From Micavibrio sp. (GTDB taxonomy: Bacteria > Pseudomonadota > Alphaproteobacteria > Micavibrionales > Micavibrionaceae): 7,740 nucleotides of DNA. Below the pieces are notes generated by a model, which did no database searches, had not been told where the DNA came from, and worked only from the letters and a program-made list of their open reading frames with translations. The position numbers were made by a program, and so were the translations under genes. The stretch is taken from the NCBI GenBank assembly GCA_027051315.1, contig JALTZE010000005.1, positions 1-7,740 on the forward strand. The letters are read 5' to 3'. Positions 1 through 6,942 of the stretch are shown here, one piece after another (the stretch's first letter is position 1; each line of letters starts with the position of its first letter).

Positions 1-2
1 TC

Positions 3-1478
3 GCTAGGAGTGCAAGCGGTAATGCTACATCTGGAGATGGTTTGGTTGCTGTTGAAAGCGAAGTTGATGGCGGTTCAGTATCTATTGGTGCAACTGCAAG
101 TGTTGTGGTTCTTTTTAGAAATGAAAGCAGCAGACCAGTAAAAGTAGAAAGAATAAATCTTTATCCGTCTTCAACAGTATCTTCAAGTATAACATTAAAT
201 CAATGTGCAAAAGGTGAATTACCCTCTTTTGCAGAATGTGCAGTGGTAGTAGCAGTTAAAGGTCTTCAAGAAGGTGCATGGAGAGTTGAAATGCTTATGG
301 GGCATAGTGGTAAATCTCGTCTTGTAACTGCAACCTTAACAGGAAATGTAGAAGATAATTCAGATGGTGAAGAAGCTCTTTCCAGCGATGTGGAAACAAT
401 ACCTTCCGAAGTAGATTTTGGGAGTTTGGACTCTAGCCAGACTCTAGTAAAATCTATAATATTCAGAAATATTATGTCCGAAACAATAGATATAAAAGAT
501 ATATCTGTTAAAGCTTCATCACAATCAGGTTATTCCGTAAATTCCGATTGCGCAAGATTAAAAACAGGTGAATCATGTATAGCAACTGTAAGCTGGACAC
601 CACAGAAAAAAGGTCCTTCTCAAGGTTTTCTTATAATCGAACATACAGGACCTTCTGCAATAACTAGTGTTAATCTTATAGGTGAATTCACGCCAGAGAC
701 ATCAAAAGCAGCAAATGTTTTTCCAGAAGCTGTACCAGGAAGAGGTCTTCTTGTGTCATCATCTTCTGAAATTAATTTTGGCAATAATATAGAAAATTCT
801 TCAGCAATAACTGTATCAATGGTTAATGTCGGAGATACAGAAATGAATATATTGGATATCTCATTGTCAGGAACAGACAACGGCCTTTCAATAGCAAAAA
901 AAGGATGTATGTTAAAAAGAAAGCTCCAACCAATAGAGGCTTGTCCTCTTACAATAAATTGGTCACCTCCAAGAAAAGGAGCAATAATTGATGATTTGCA
1001 AATTATTCATGATGGGGCAAGGGGAGTCTTAGTTATACCAGTTCGTGGAGCAGCTAGAAAAGCAGTCAGCAATGATTCGAAAGCTATCGTAGAAATTGAC
1101 GGCGTACAAGTTCAACAAATCGATAAAACAGAAGTTCTTGATGGCTTTGTTGTAACCACACATGCAAAAGATAAAGCAATAATCGCAGGACCAGGTGGTA
1201 GCAGGGTAGTAAAACAGGGACAAGATGTTGTTATGGGTGGGGTATCATGGAAAATAAATATCATTGATACGGGAGTAGAATTTATAAGTGGAACAGAAAA
1301 AGTTATTTTGTTATTTGATAAATCGTTGTCATCTGTAGGCAGATATACAAGCACATCAAATGCAAATTCAACTTCCGGCTATTCATCAAATTCTACATCA
1401 GGCTATACCTCAGGTTCGGTAAACAGCTCTACAAGCTCTAGTACCTCGCAGTCGGGGAGTAATACATATGGACAATGA
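3..1478 (+). CDS. PilP/GspC-like periplasmic protein with three Ig-like (ASPM/SPD-2/Hydin-type) domains, 5' partial
   Basis: The frame is open to the left edge (visible residues begin ARSASGNATSGDG), so the gene starts upstream. The TTG at 42 is an internal Leu codon, not a credible start. About 491 residues are visible. Counting from the TTG codon as residue 1, three related beta-rich segments lie at about 1-105, 117-222 and 236-342. Each carries two cysteines at matching places (C55/C66, C170/C179, C289/C301), and the last two are followed by a W-x-P motif and end in a hydrophobic strand plus Gly, as in choice-of-anchor-D/Hydin-type domains. Residues about 348-428 resemble the HR domain of PilP/GspC: AIIAGPGGSRVVKQGQDVVM, then short strands and ILLF. 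Residues 436-478 form a Ser/Thr/Gly/Asn-rich tail. The paired cysteines point to the oxidising periplasm. In known systems the HR domain binds the secretin. The pilus role is inferred from that domain and from the adjacent ATPase gene; the exact family is not certain. Confidence 0.75.
   Translation, partial: ARSASGNATSGDGLVAVESEVDGGSVSIGATASVVVLFRNESSRPVKVERINLYPSSTVSSSITLNQCAKGELPSFAECAVVVAVKGLQEGAWRVEMLMGHSGKSRLVTATLTGNVEDNSDGEEALSSDVETIPSEVDFGSLDSSQTLVKSIIFRNIMSETIDIKDISVKASSQSGYSVNSDCARLKTGESCIATVSWTPQKKGPSQGFLIIEHTGPSAITSVNLIGEFTPETSKAANVFPEAVPGRGLLVSSSSEINFGNNIENSSAITVSMVNVGDTEMNILDISLSGTDNGLSIAKKGCMLKRKLQPIEACPLTINWSPPRKGAIIDDLQIIHDGARGVLVIPVRGAARKAVSNDSKAIVEIDGVQVQQIDKTEVLDGFVVTTHAKDKAIIAGPGGSRVVKQGQDVVMGGVSWKINIIDTGVEFISGTEKVILLFDKSLSSVGRYTSTSNANSTSGYSSNSTSGYTSGSVNSSTSSSTSQSGSNTYGQ
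1365..1412 (+). repeat. Two-copy 24-base in-frame tandem repeat in the Ser/Thr-rich tail
   Basis: Positions 1365-1388 and 1389-1412 are adjacent imperfect copies encoding NSTSGYSS and NSTSGYTS. Mismatches are mostly at third codon positions, so the peptide is better conserved than the DNA. They sit in a low-complexity tail that ends the upstream gene, probably a flexible linker. Confidence 0.7.
1454..1459 (+). promoter_or_regulatory. Ribosome binding site of the ATPase gene, inside the preceding gene
   Basis: GGGGAG lies 8 bases before the ATG at 1468, within the last codons of the upstream gene. The reading frames overlap by 11 bases (1468-1478), which suggests translational coupling. Confidence 0.6.
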
Positions 1479-3294
1479 TATATCTTCAAAAAATGGTAAA
1501 GAAGAGATGGTTGCTGTTTCATCTAACATAGATGATGGACGCAAAAAAAAAGACCGTAGGAAACAAGATAAAGGACCACCTGACGGTATAGAACGCCGAA
1601 CAGGCTGGGACAGGAGAAAATTAAGGTCAACCGAAGGTCGTGAACGATATCTTGATATGGTTCAAAGAGAGCGTTCACTTCTTGTCGGACGGGGACATTC
1701 AAAAACAACCGAACAGCTTTTAGAAATGGCAGGAGGAACTTCTCCTTCCGACTATGAAGAAGAAGGAATAAGGGATAGTGCAAGTGGAGACCAGCTAAGA
1801 GCTATCTTACCTGTCCAGTCATGGTTGCCTTTAAGTATCCATTTAGTGGGGCTAGAAAAGTCAGTACTTAAAATTGCTCCATTATATGATTTAAATGACA
1901 GGCAGATAGAGGCGCTAATATCCACCGCTAACAGGTCAGGCTTGCAAGTAGACAAAATAGAGATAGAAGTATGGGATAGAGGTGAATTATTAGAAACTTT
2001 ACGTTCCGTTCATGACCTTTCGGCGGATAGATGTGAAAAAACTCTCTCTCAATGGCTTTTTGATGTAGATAATGGTCTTCTTCTTAATCAATTCCAACGT
2101 GATATGATGGCAGAAGCACTGCAAATGCGAGCTTCCGATGTTCATTTATTACAAGATAATAATCCCGATAGTCCTAACTGGATAAGATATAGGATTGATG
2201 GTGATTTGGTTCCTATGCATTTACTTCCACCTGATGCAATGGCTAGGTTAACAACATTACTAAAACGTGATGCGGGGCTTAATTTTGGTGACAGAACAAC
2301 ACCAAAAGACGGAAGATTTACCTTTACATGGCAAGGTCGTTCAATTGATGTTCGGGTTGCTGCTGGTCCTCAGGCACAAGATGGTGAAAAATTGACCTTA
2401 CGTCTTCTTGATAGAGCATCACTAAAAGGCTTTGACGAACTTTTCCGACGTCACGAAGATGTTGGTGATAATTTGGCAAAATTATTATCCCCTGAAATCA
2501 AAGGGGGTGGAGGACTTATAATGCTTTCGGGACCTACAGGTTCTGGTAAAACAACAACTTTATATGCATGTGTTCAACAAATAGATAGAAGGAGAAGGCA
2601 CGTCCTTACTATCGAAGACCCGATTGAATATGAATTAAGATACGCTACACAATGGCAAGTAAAACCAGGTATGCCAGGTGGTGAATTTGCTGATTTAATT
2701 CGTGCTGCTATGCGTCATGACCCAGATTACATAGTAATTGGTGAAATGCGTGACGGTGATACAGTTGAAACAGCTCTAAAAGCAGCAGAATCAGGACATA
2801 CTGTTATATCTACGGTTCATGCCGATACTGCTTTACAAACTTTTGAACGTCTTCGTTCTTTAATGCCTCATCAGCGTGAAAGAGCATCAACCTATACCCT
2901 TTCTCAGCAAGTCAGAGCTATTTTAAATCAAAGGCTTGTAAAGACTCTATGTCAAGGTTGTGCACATAAAACAACAGCAGGCGAGGAACTTGGCGATATG
3001 GAGCTGGAATTACTAAATATTTCAAAAGATGTTTCGGTGAAAAAGCACAATGTAAGTGGATGTGATTTATGTAACCGAACAGGAATATCAGGGCGTACAT
3101 TATTACTTGACGCATTATTGATAAATTTAGGTCCTTCAGAAAGAAACGATATATATAAGGCACTTCTTCATAATGTTAATGACCTTCTTGGAGAGGAAGG
3201 TGTAATTATTCATACAAGAAAAGAGGGGCTAATAGATTTGGTTACAAGTGGTTTGATTGACCCTAGGTCTGCTCTATCTTATATAGAAAGTTAA
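1468..3294 (+). CDS. GspE/PilB-family type IV pilus / type II secretion assembly ATPase
   Basis: A 608-residue cytoplasmic hexameric ATPase expected to power pilin or pseudopilin assembly through the platform protein encoded next. The N-terminus (about 1-110) is charged, with a basic stretch rich in DRR/ERR at 25-53. Residues about 112-192 look like a divergent GspE/MshE N-terminal domain. The core follows: ASDVHL at 222-227; RIDGDLV, TTPKDGRF and DGEKLTLRLLDR, typical of the N2 domain; Walker A GPTGSGKTTT at 355-364 with K361; Asp box TIEDPIEY at 381-388; Walker B region IVIGEMRD at 422-429 with catalytic E426; and the His box ending at H451. A four-cysteine zinc site (C495, C498, C532, C535), followed by TGISGRT, matches extension-type ATPases (GspE, PilB) and is usually absent from PilT retraction ATPases. 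All key residues are present, so it should be active. R64 PilQ is the likely functional counterpart, judging by neighbours. Confidence 0.95.
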   Translation: MDNDISSKNGKEEMVAVSSNIDDGRKKKDRRKQDKGPPDGIERRTGWDRRKLRSTEGRERYLDMVQRERSLLVGRGHSKTTEQLLEMAGGTSPSDYEEEGIRDSASGDQLRAILPVQSWLPLSIHLVGLEKSVLKIAPLYDLNDRQIEALISTANRSGLQVDKIEIEVWDRGELLETLRSVHDLSADRCEKTLSQWLFDVDNGLLLNQFQRDMMAEALQMRASDVHLLQDNNPDSPNWIRYRIDGDLVPMHLLPPDAMARLTTLLKRDAGLNFGDRTTPKDGRFTFTWQGRSIDVRVAAGPQAQDGEKLTLRLLDRASLKGFDELFRRHEDVGDNLAKLLSPEIKGGGGLIMLSGPTGSGKTTTLYACVQQIDRRRRHVLTIEDPIEYELRYATQWQVKPGMPGGEFADLIRAAMRHDPDYIVIGEMRDGDTVETALKAAESGHTVISTVHADTALQTFERLRSLMPHQRERASTYTLSQQVRAILNQRLVKTLCQGCAHKTTAGEELGDMELELLNISKDVSVKKHNVSGCDLCNRTGISGRTLLLDALLINLGPSERNDIYKALLHNVNDLLGEEGVIIHTRKEGLIDLVTSGLIDPRSALSYIES

Positions 3295-3307
3295 CTATGA
3301 TGAATGT

Positions 3308-3313
3308 AAAAGG
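3308..3313 (+). promoter_or_regulatory. Ribosome binding site of the platform protein gene
   Basis: AAAAGG lies 7 bases before the ATG at 3321, in the 26-base gap after the ATPase stop. It supports that start over the ATGs at 3297 and 3300, whose frame stops after a few codons. Confidence 0.5.
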
Positions 3314-3320
3314 TTAATAT

Positions 3321-4541
3321 ATGCAGCAATGGATTGCAAAAATAGCATATGATAGTAAATTCGGTACAAAGGTAAAAACCGAAACTTTCTACCTGCCTAC
3401 TCAAGATGAGGTTCGTAAAACTGTAAAAAAAAATGGCGGTTATGTTTTGACAATCAGACCATATGAAAGAACCCCTCTTGAAAGATTGATAGCAAGGTCA
3501 AGTTGGTGGCAGGTTCAGCTATTACGTGGTATTCAATTTCGTTCTACGGCGACTTCACCAGGTGTTGCCCTTTGGAATATTATACAAGCAGAAACAAATC
3601 CCACTAGGCAAAATATATTAGCACCAGCAAGGGAAGCACTATCCAGAGGATTAAGCGTAATTGATGCCCTTAAATCTTTAAGGATTTTTGACCATGGAAC
3701 TTTGGCAATATTAGCAGCAAGTGAAAAGGCTAACAAACTGGCTGAGGGAATTCCTCATGCTATTCAGGCTATAACTCTCAAAAGAAAAAATACCAGAGCA
3801 ATAGTCGGAACATTATCATGGCTTGGTTTTGATGTTTTTACTATAGTTTCCAGCCTATATTATGGTAAAGATATGGTTCTAGACTGGTTTAGAGGTAACC
3901 CACCACAAGACCCAGAAGAATTAGAACGTTTTGAGCAAGTGGTATCAAGTCTTGAACTTACTTGGGATACCCTTATTTATATGGCTATAGCCATAACCGT
4001 ATTTATGGTGTGGGCAATAATATCTTTTTTCATGAATAGAGGAAAAAGAGATTGGCCAACAGCAAGGATAGTAAGAAAAATTCCTTTAATAGGTAGTTAT
4101 TTAAGGGACTTAGGCTTTGCAGACTCAATGGCGGCAGCAAGCAGAATGTTAAAAGGTTCCGTTCCAATAAATTCAACGTTGGAGCAATCAGCAGAAGCAT
4201 CTTCAATACCAGAAGTTTATGAATATTGGATAAATACAGCAAAAGATTTACAACGAGGGGTAAGTCTTGGCGCTGCTCTTGATAGACCACCGTTGAATAA
4301 AGGGGAAAGGCTAGAACTTGCAAGCTTGGCTGATATAAAACAGGTGGCAACAGTGATGGAATCTATATCGGAAATGAGAGCACAAGCAGCAAAGACAAAA
4401 CACTCTTTGATTGTATGGTTGGCTTTTGGTATAACTGGATTATATTTGGCAATAGCCTTCGGTAGTGCTATTTACGCCCTAACTGTTATGAATATGTCTA
4501 TGGATAGTATGATGGGCGGTCTAATGCAAGGTGCGCTATAA
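3321..4541 (+). CDS. GspF/PilC-family inner-membrane platform protein
   Basis: A 406-residue polytopic membrane protein, close to the usual GspF/PilC length. Residues 1-50 match the small N-terminal GspF segment in style: a Trp/Ile/Ala strand, a TFYLPTQDE stretch, then a helix and NGGYVLTIRPYER. The first cytoplasmic helical domain covers about 65-155 and includes a G-x-S-x-x-x-A-L motif (GLSVIDAL). Predicted membrane spans are about 161-180, 217-237 and 362-388. The second helical domain is about 265-350, with ASRMLKGSVPINSTLEQSAE and GVSLGAAL echoing the first half. Such proteins couple the hexameric ATPase to subunit extraction from the membrane. The two-fold internal repeat and the three-span layout support the family; R64 PilR or TcpE/BfpE are likely functional counterparts. 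The linker between spans 1 and 2 holds an acidic stretch (NPPQDPEELERFEQ) that may form a short periplasmic loop. Confidence 0.9.
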   Translation: MQQWIAKIAYDSKFGTKVKTETFYLPTQDEVRKTVKKNGGYVLTIRPYERTPLERLIARSSWWQVQLLRGIQFRSTATSPGVALWNIIQAETNPTRQNILAPAREALSRGLSVIDALKSLRIFDHGTLAILAASEKANKLAEGIPHAIQAITLKRKNTRAIVGTLSWLGFDVFTIVSSLYYGKDMVLDWFRGNPPQDPEELERFEQVVSSLELTWDTLIYMAIAITVFMVWAIISFFMNRGKRDWPTARIVRKIPLIGSYLRDLGFADSMAAASRMLKGSVPINSTLEQSAEASSIPEVYEYWINTAKDLQRGVSLGAALDRPPLNKGERLELASLADIKQVATVMESISEMRAQAAKTKHSLIVWLAFGITGLYLAIAFGSAIYALTVMNMSMDSMMGGLMQGAL

Positions 4542-4550
4542 AAGGAGTGA
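4542..4550 (+). promoter_or_regulatory. Strong ribosome binding site of the gene at 4554
   Basis: AAGGAGTGA is the best Shine-Dalgarno match in the window. It fills most of the 12-base gap after the platform gene's stop; its GGAG core (4544-4547) is 6 bases from the ATG at 4554. Confidence 0.7.
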
Positions 4551-4553
4551 AAA

Positions 4554-5513
4554 ATGGATTCATCAGCTAGTAATAATCAAAATGAGGGTAACAAGATACA
4601 AAAGCGCCCTAAACCGTCTATGTCAGATATATTGGCAGGAGAATCAAAACATTTTGTTTCTGAACTAAGCCCATACCTTCCTCCAGAATTAGTAGGGGGG
4701 GCGGTACCCTATGTACCAGGAACAGAAGACGAAGCAGTATGGAATGCGGCTTCTCAAGCCTGTAGCACTGAAAAAGTTAATTATACTTATACAATATATG
4801 AAGGAAAATGTTGGTATTTGGCATGCCCAAGCTCAGCCCTTGCCTCAAATCCTGACAGTTGGTGTCCTTTAGCAGCAGCATTACCAGGAAATAGTGAGTT
4901 TTGGGATACAGAAACAGTATATATATATGAACAAGAAGGTACGGCAGCCGCCCTTAGATGGGAGGCTGACACAGGTAGAATGCAGCTTTACATAGGAGCT
5001 GCAAGAACTATTTTGCCAAGAGTACAAAGTATGGAGGCTAATTTCATAACTATAAACCATAAGATGGCTGATATTGTTCCTTGGAAAAATCGTTCATTAA
5101 AAACTGAAAAGCTTTCGCGGGCAACAGCACGAGTTTTACTCATTGCTGGTTTAACTATTAATTTTATATGTATAGCCGTTTTGGGGGTCGAATATAGTAT
5201 GACCAATGCTGTTGATAGAAATCTTCAGGCAGTAAAGCAAAACACCATAAGAGTATCAGAAAACCTTATGTTAGGTGCATATAAGGCTCTGCAAAGTGAT
5301 GCTATCCGCTATATGGTAAGAGTTCAGGAAATTTCCGATATATTATCATCTATTGATGGTACATTAACCAGATTCGAAGTAAAAAAAGGCGGTAGAGTAG
5401 AATGGGAGGCGCTGGTTCCCCAAGCATATAGTGGAGGGCTTCCAGGATTATATGCCAAAGTACAGCCAGGATTGGAAAAAGATGGAAGAGTTAGAATAAG
5501 GGGTACTAAATAA
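4554..5513 (+). CDS. Single-span membrane protein of unknown family, GspL-like topology
   Basis: I do not recognise the family. The 319-residue protein starts at an ATG with a strong ribosome binding site. Residues 1-30 are polar and probably disordered. About 35-190 form a soluble domain with four cysteines (C70, C86, C91, C104) and aromatic strand-like segments (YTYTIYEGKCWYLACP, ETVYIYEQEG, RMQLYIGAA). A basic stretch (KNRSLKTEKLSRATAR) precedes one membrane span at about 193-215, so by the positive-inside rule the N-terminal domain is cytoplasmic. The C-terminal 100 residues are then periplasmic: a helical, possibly coiled-coil part (about 218-268) followed by a small strand-rich end. This is the layout of GspL, or of a PilM-PilN fusion: a cytoplasmic domain facing the ATPase, one span, and a periplasmic scaffold. 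Its place between the platform gene and a GspM-like gene supports that role. This rests on topology and context only, with no sequence match claimed. Confidence 0.8.
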   Translation: MDSSASNNQNEGNKIQKRPKPSMSDILAGESKHFVSELSPYLPPELVGGAVPYVPGTEDEAVWNAASQACSTEKVNYTYTIYEGKCWYLACPSSALASNPDSWCPLAAALPGNSEFWDTETVYIYEQEGTAAALRWEADTGRMQLYIGAARTILPRVQSMEANFITINHKMADIVPWKNRSLKTEKLSRATARVLLIAGLTINFICIAVLGVEYSMTNAVDRNLQAVKQNTIRVSENLMLGAYKALQSDAIRYMVRVQEISDILSSIDGTLTRFEVKKGGRVEWEALVPQAYSGGLPGLYAKVQPGLEKDGRVRIRGTK

Positions 5514-5595
5514 GCTTCAAGGGCTTGTTATATTTTAATAATTGTGTAGAATCTAATAGACATATTTTTGTCTTTATAAATTAAAGGTTGAAAAA
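5514..5595 (+). other. 82-base intergenic gap with a weak hairpin, largest gap in the cluster
   Basis: This is the only long spacer among the seven genes. It is very AT-rich. A 5-bp stem AGACA/TGTCT (5558-5562 with 5569-5573, 6-base loop) is followed by TTATAAATTAAA. The stem is too short and A/T-rich to call a terminator. TATAAA at 5575-5580 resembles a -10 box, but no convincing -35 box is spaced from it and it would leave a very short leader. It may be a processing site, a weak internal promoter, or nothing. Confidence 0.3.
5583..5587 (+). promoter_or_regulatory. Ribosome binding site supporting the GTG start at 5596
   Basis: AAAGG lies 8 bases before the GTG at 5596. No in-frame ATG lies nearby that would keep the N-terminal segment, so the GTG is the best start. 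Confidence 0.55.
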
Positions 5596-6135
5596 GTGAG
5601 TGGTTTAAACAAACTTGATTGGAGAGCATTGCAACGTTATTTAAGTCCTCAGGCGGCTGATGATTTAAATCGTTTTCTTGAGAAAATGCCAAATAATGTT
5701 GGTAATGCAGTTTTGATAGCTGCTGGCATATCTTGGATTTCGGCAGGTGCTTTGGGTTTATTTACTACTGTAAAAGTTGAGGAGTTGACTGAAAAAAGAA
5801 TTGAACTTGCAGAAACCGAAGCGCTAAAGCCTATGGTTCCAGAATTAAAAAATAGACCGGTAAGTAAAGCAGCTATAGAAAAATTTGTAAAAAAAATTGA
5901 AGGGCAATATGATGGACTTACATTTTCAATTAATGGTAATACTGTCACAATAGTTGGTAGTGAGCCTAAGGATTTTTGGCAGTTTAGGGAAGCTATGGGG
6001 CATATGCAAAATGGAGGTCAAGGTTGGCGAGTTAATCTAGAAAATATGTGTGTCGGTCGTGAATGTGATAAAGATAAGTTGAGGGCAACTATAAAAATTA
6101 ATGAAGTTAAGGTAGAAATGCCTGTTATTGAATAA
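5596..6135 (+). CDS. Small bitopic membrane protein, PilO/GspM-like assembly scaffold
   Basis: A 179-residue protein starting at GTG. Residues 1-35 are a short amphipathic cytoplasmic segment (DWRALQRYLSPQAADDL). One membrane span lies at about 36-57 (NAVLIAAGISWISAGALGLF). A helical stretch with coiled-coil character follows at 58-100 (VEELTEKRIELAETEAL). The periplasmic end has strands: LTFSINGNTVTIVGSE (108-123), a helix DFWQFREAMGHMQN (126-139), GWRVNLENMCVGREC with C152 and C157, then RATIKINEVKVEM. A short cytoplasmic tail, one span, a coiled coil and a ferredoxin-like strand/helix domain is the architecture of GspM and PilO, which pair with GspL or PilN. The fold assignment is inferred from this order and from the neighbour at 4554. 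The C-x4-C pair could form a disulfide. I recall similar conserved hypothetical proteins in alphaproteobacteria, but cannot name a family. Confidence 0.8.
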   Translation: MSGLNKLDWRALQRYLSPQAADDLNRFLEKMPNNVGNAVLIAAGISWISAGALGLFTTVKVEELTEKRIELAETEALKPMVPELKNRPVSKAAIEKFVKKIEGQYDGLTFSINGNTVTIVGSEPKDFWQFREAMGHMQNGGQGWRVNLENMCVGRECDKDKLRATIKINEVKVEMPVIE

Positions 6136-6161
6136 TATGATGTTAAGGGCGTATTTCGCTT

Positions 6162-6165
6162 GGAG
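6162..6165 (+). promoter_or_regulatory. Ribosome binding site of the first pilin-like gene
   Basis: GGAG lies 8 bases before the ATG at 6174, in the 38-base gap after the preceding stop. It fixes a start that gives a 15-residue leader ending in Gly. Confidence 0.6.
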
Positions 6166-6173
6166 AATATAAA

Positions 6174-6920
6174 ATGAAGTTTAATTATATTGAAAATGAT
6201 AAAATTACAGAAAGAGGAAATGTATTATTTCTTATCCTGATTGCTGTTGCTCTTTTTGCTGCACTTTCATACGCTGTTACACAGTCAAGCCGGTCAGGGG
6301 GAGGAACAGTAGATAAAGAAACAACTCTAATAAGGTCTTCACAGCTTACTCAATATCCCTCATCAGTAAGAACATCAATAATCAGAATGACACTTGCTGG
6401 AATAGATGATACTTCCTTATTATTTAACAGCCCAACAGATTTTGGGGCAGGAAAACCTATTGATACTCCAGCAGAGGAAAAAAGAGCCGTATTTCACACA
6501 AATGGTGGAGGTGCTTCATATACTCTTGCTCCTGCTGAGATAATGGCAAATCAAACTGCAACAAGGTGGATTTATAATGCAGAACTTCAGATAGAAAGCA
6601 TTGGCTTAACAGATGTAGGCAGCGGTAATGGTAATGATATAGTGGCTTATCTGGTTGGAATAAATGAAAGTATGTGCGAACAATTAAATGAGAGATATGG
6701 TATAATTGTAACATCTATTAATGACCCTGATGGTGACGGTGTACCTAATGTAACAGGTCTTAATAGTACAGACCTTACAAATTATATGGATGACACATAT
6801 ACATTTCCAACAACTGACGGTAATAAGATATCAAGCGACTTTGTAGGGCAACCTTTTGGCTGTTTCGAAGAAGGTACAAGCAATACATATGTTTATTATC
6901 ACGTTTTGGTAGAAAGATAA
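6174..6920 (+). CDS. Pilin-like protein with class III-type N-terminus, no Glu at +5
   Basis: A 248-residue protein. Residues 1-15 are a charged leader (MKFNYIENDKITERG), followed by a hydrophobic helix at 16-36 (NVLFLILIAVALFAALSYAV). This resembles a type IV prepilin signal with cleavage at G15/N16. The position that would be mature residue 5 is Leu20, not the usual Glu. The rest is a soluble domain with two cysteines (C168 and C230) that could form a disulfide, and a DPDGDGVPN stretch at 184-192 resembling a calcium-binding DxDxDG loop. The C-terminus ends in strands (NTYVYYHVLVER). The N-terminus resembles that of the next protein over about 20 residues, pointing to a shared export and assembly route. 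It is probably a filament or minor (tip) subunit. I recall similar uncharacterised proteins in alphaproteobacteria. A plain membrane-anchored periplasmic protein is the alternative. Confidence 0.8.
   Translation: MKFNYIENDKITERGNVLFLILIAVALFAALSYAVTQSSRSGGGTVDKETTLIRSSQLTQYPSSVRTSIIRMTLAGIDDTSLLFNSPTDFGAGKPIDTPAEEKRAVFHTNGGGASYTLAPAEIMANQTATRWIYNAELQIESIGLTDVGSGNGNDIVAYLVGINESMCEQLNERYGIIVTSINDPDGDGVPNVTGLNSTDLTNYMDDTYTFPTTDGNKISSDFVGQPFGCFEEGTSNTYVYYHVLVER
6723..6749 (+). other. Thrombospondin type 3-like calcium-binding motif in the pilin-like protein
   Basis: The codons read D184-P-D-G-D-G-V-P-N192. The Asp spacing D-x-D-x-D-G is that of calcium-binding loops in thrombospondin type 3 repeats and dockerins. 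Only one copy is present. Calcium binding is inferred. Confidence 0.45.
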
Positions 6921-6932
6921 TATCAAAAATAT

Positions 6933-6935
6933 AGG
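6933..6935 (+). promoter_or_regulatory. Short ribosome binding site deciding the TTG start at 6943
   Basis: AGG lies 7 bases before TTG. The first in-frame ATG is codon 28, after the hydrophobic helix, so starting there would destroy the export signal. The TTG start keeps a short leader ending in Gly. Confidence 0.45.
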
Positions 6936-6942
6936 TAATATA

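Noticed and set aside
42..44. TTG as a start codon of the first gene
   Set aside because: The frame stays open to base 3 with plausible coding residues and no convincing ribosome binding site precedes TTG; the gene begins outside the window.
620..880. 86-codon open frame on the - strand opposite the Ig-like domains
   Set aside because: It is antisense to a gene with clear repeated domain structure and has no features of its own.
1523..1783. 86-codon open frame on the - strand
   Set aside because: It is antisense to the ATPase N-terminal region, has no recognisable domain, and is a shadow of the + strand gene.
2968..3075. Possible retraction ATPase (PilT) identity for the ATPase gene
   Set aside because: The four-cysteine zinc site and the length of 608 residues with an N-terminal extension fit assembly ATPases, not PilT.
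3297..3317. Six-codon open frame ATG ATG ... TAA between the ATPase and platform genes
   Set aside because: It is too short to support as a gene or leader peptide; its GTAAAAGG part is better explained as the ribosome binding site of the next gene.
4030..4350. 106-codon open frame on the - strand, Leu-rich
   Set aside because: It lies wholly opposite the well-supported platform protein gene; the Leu-rich composition is what the antisense of this AT-rich coding sequence gives.
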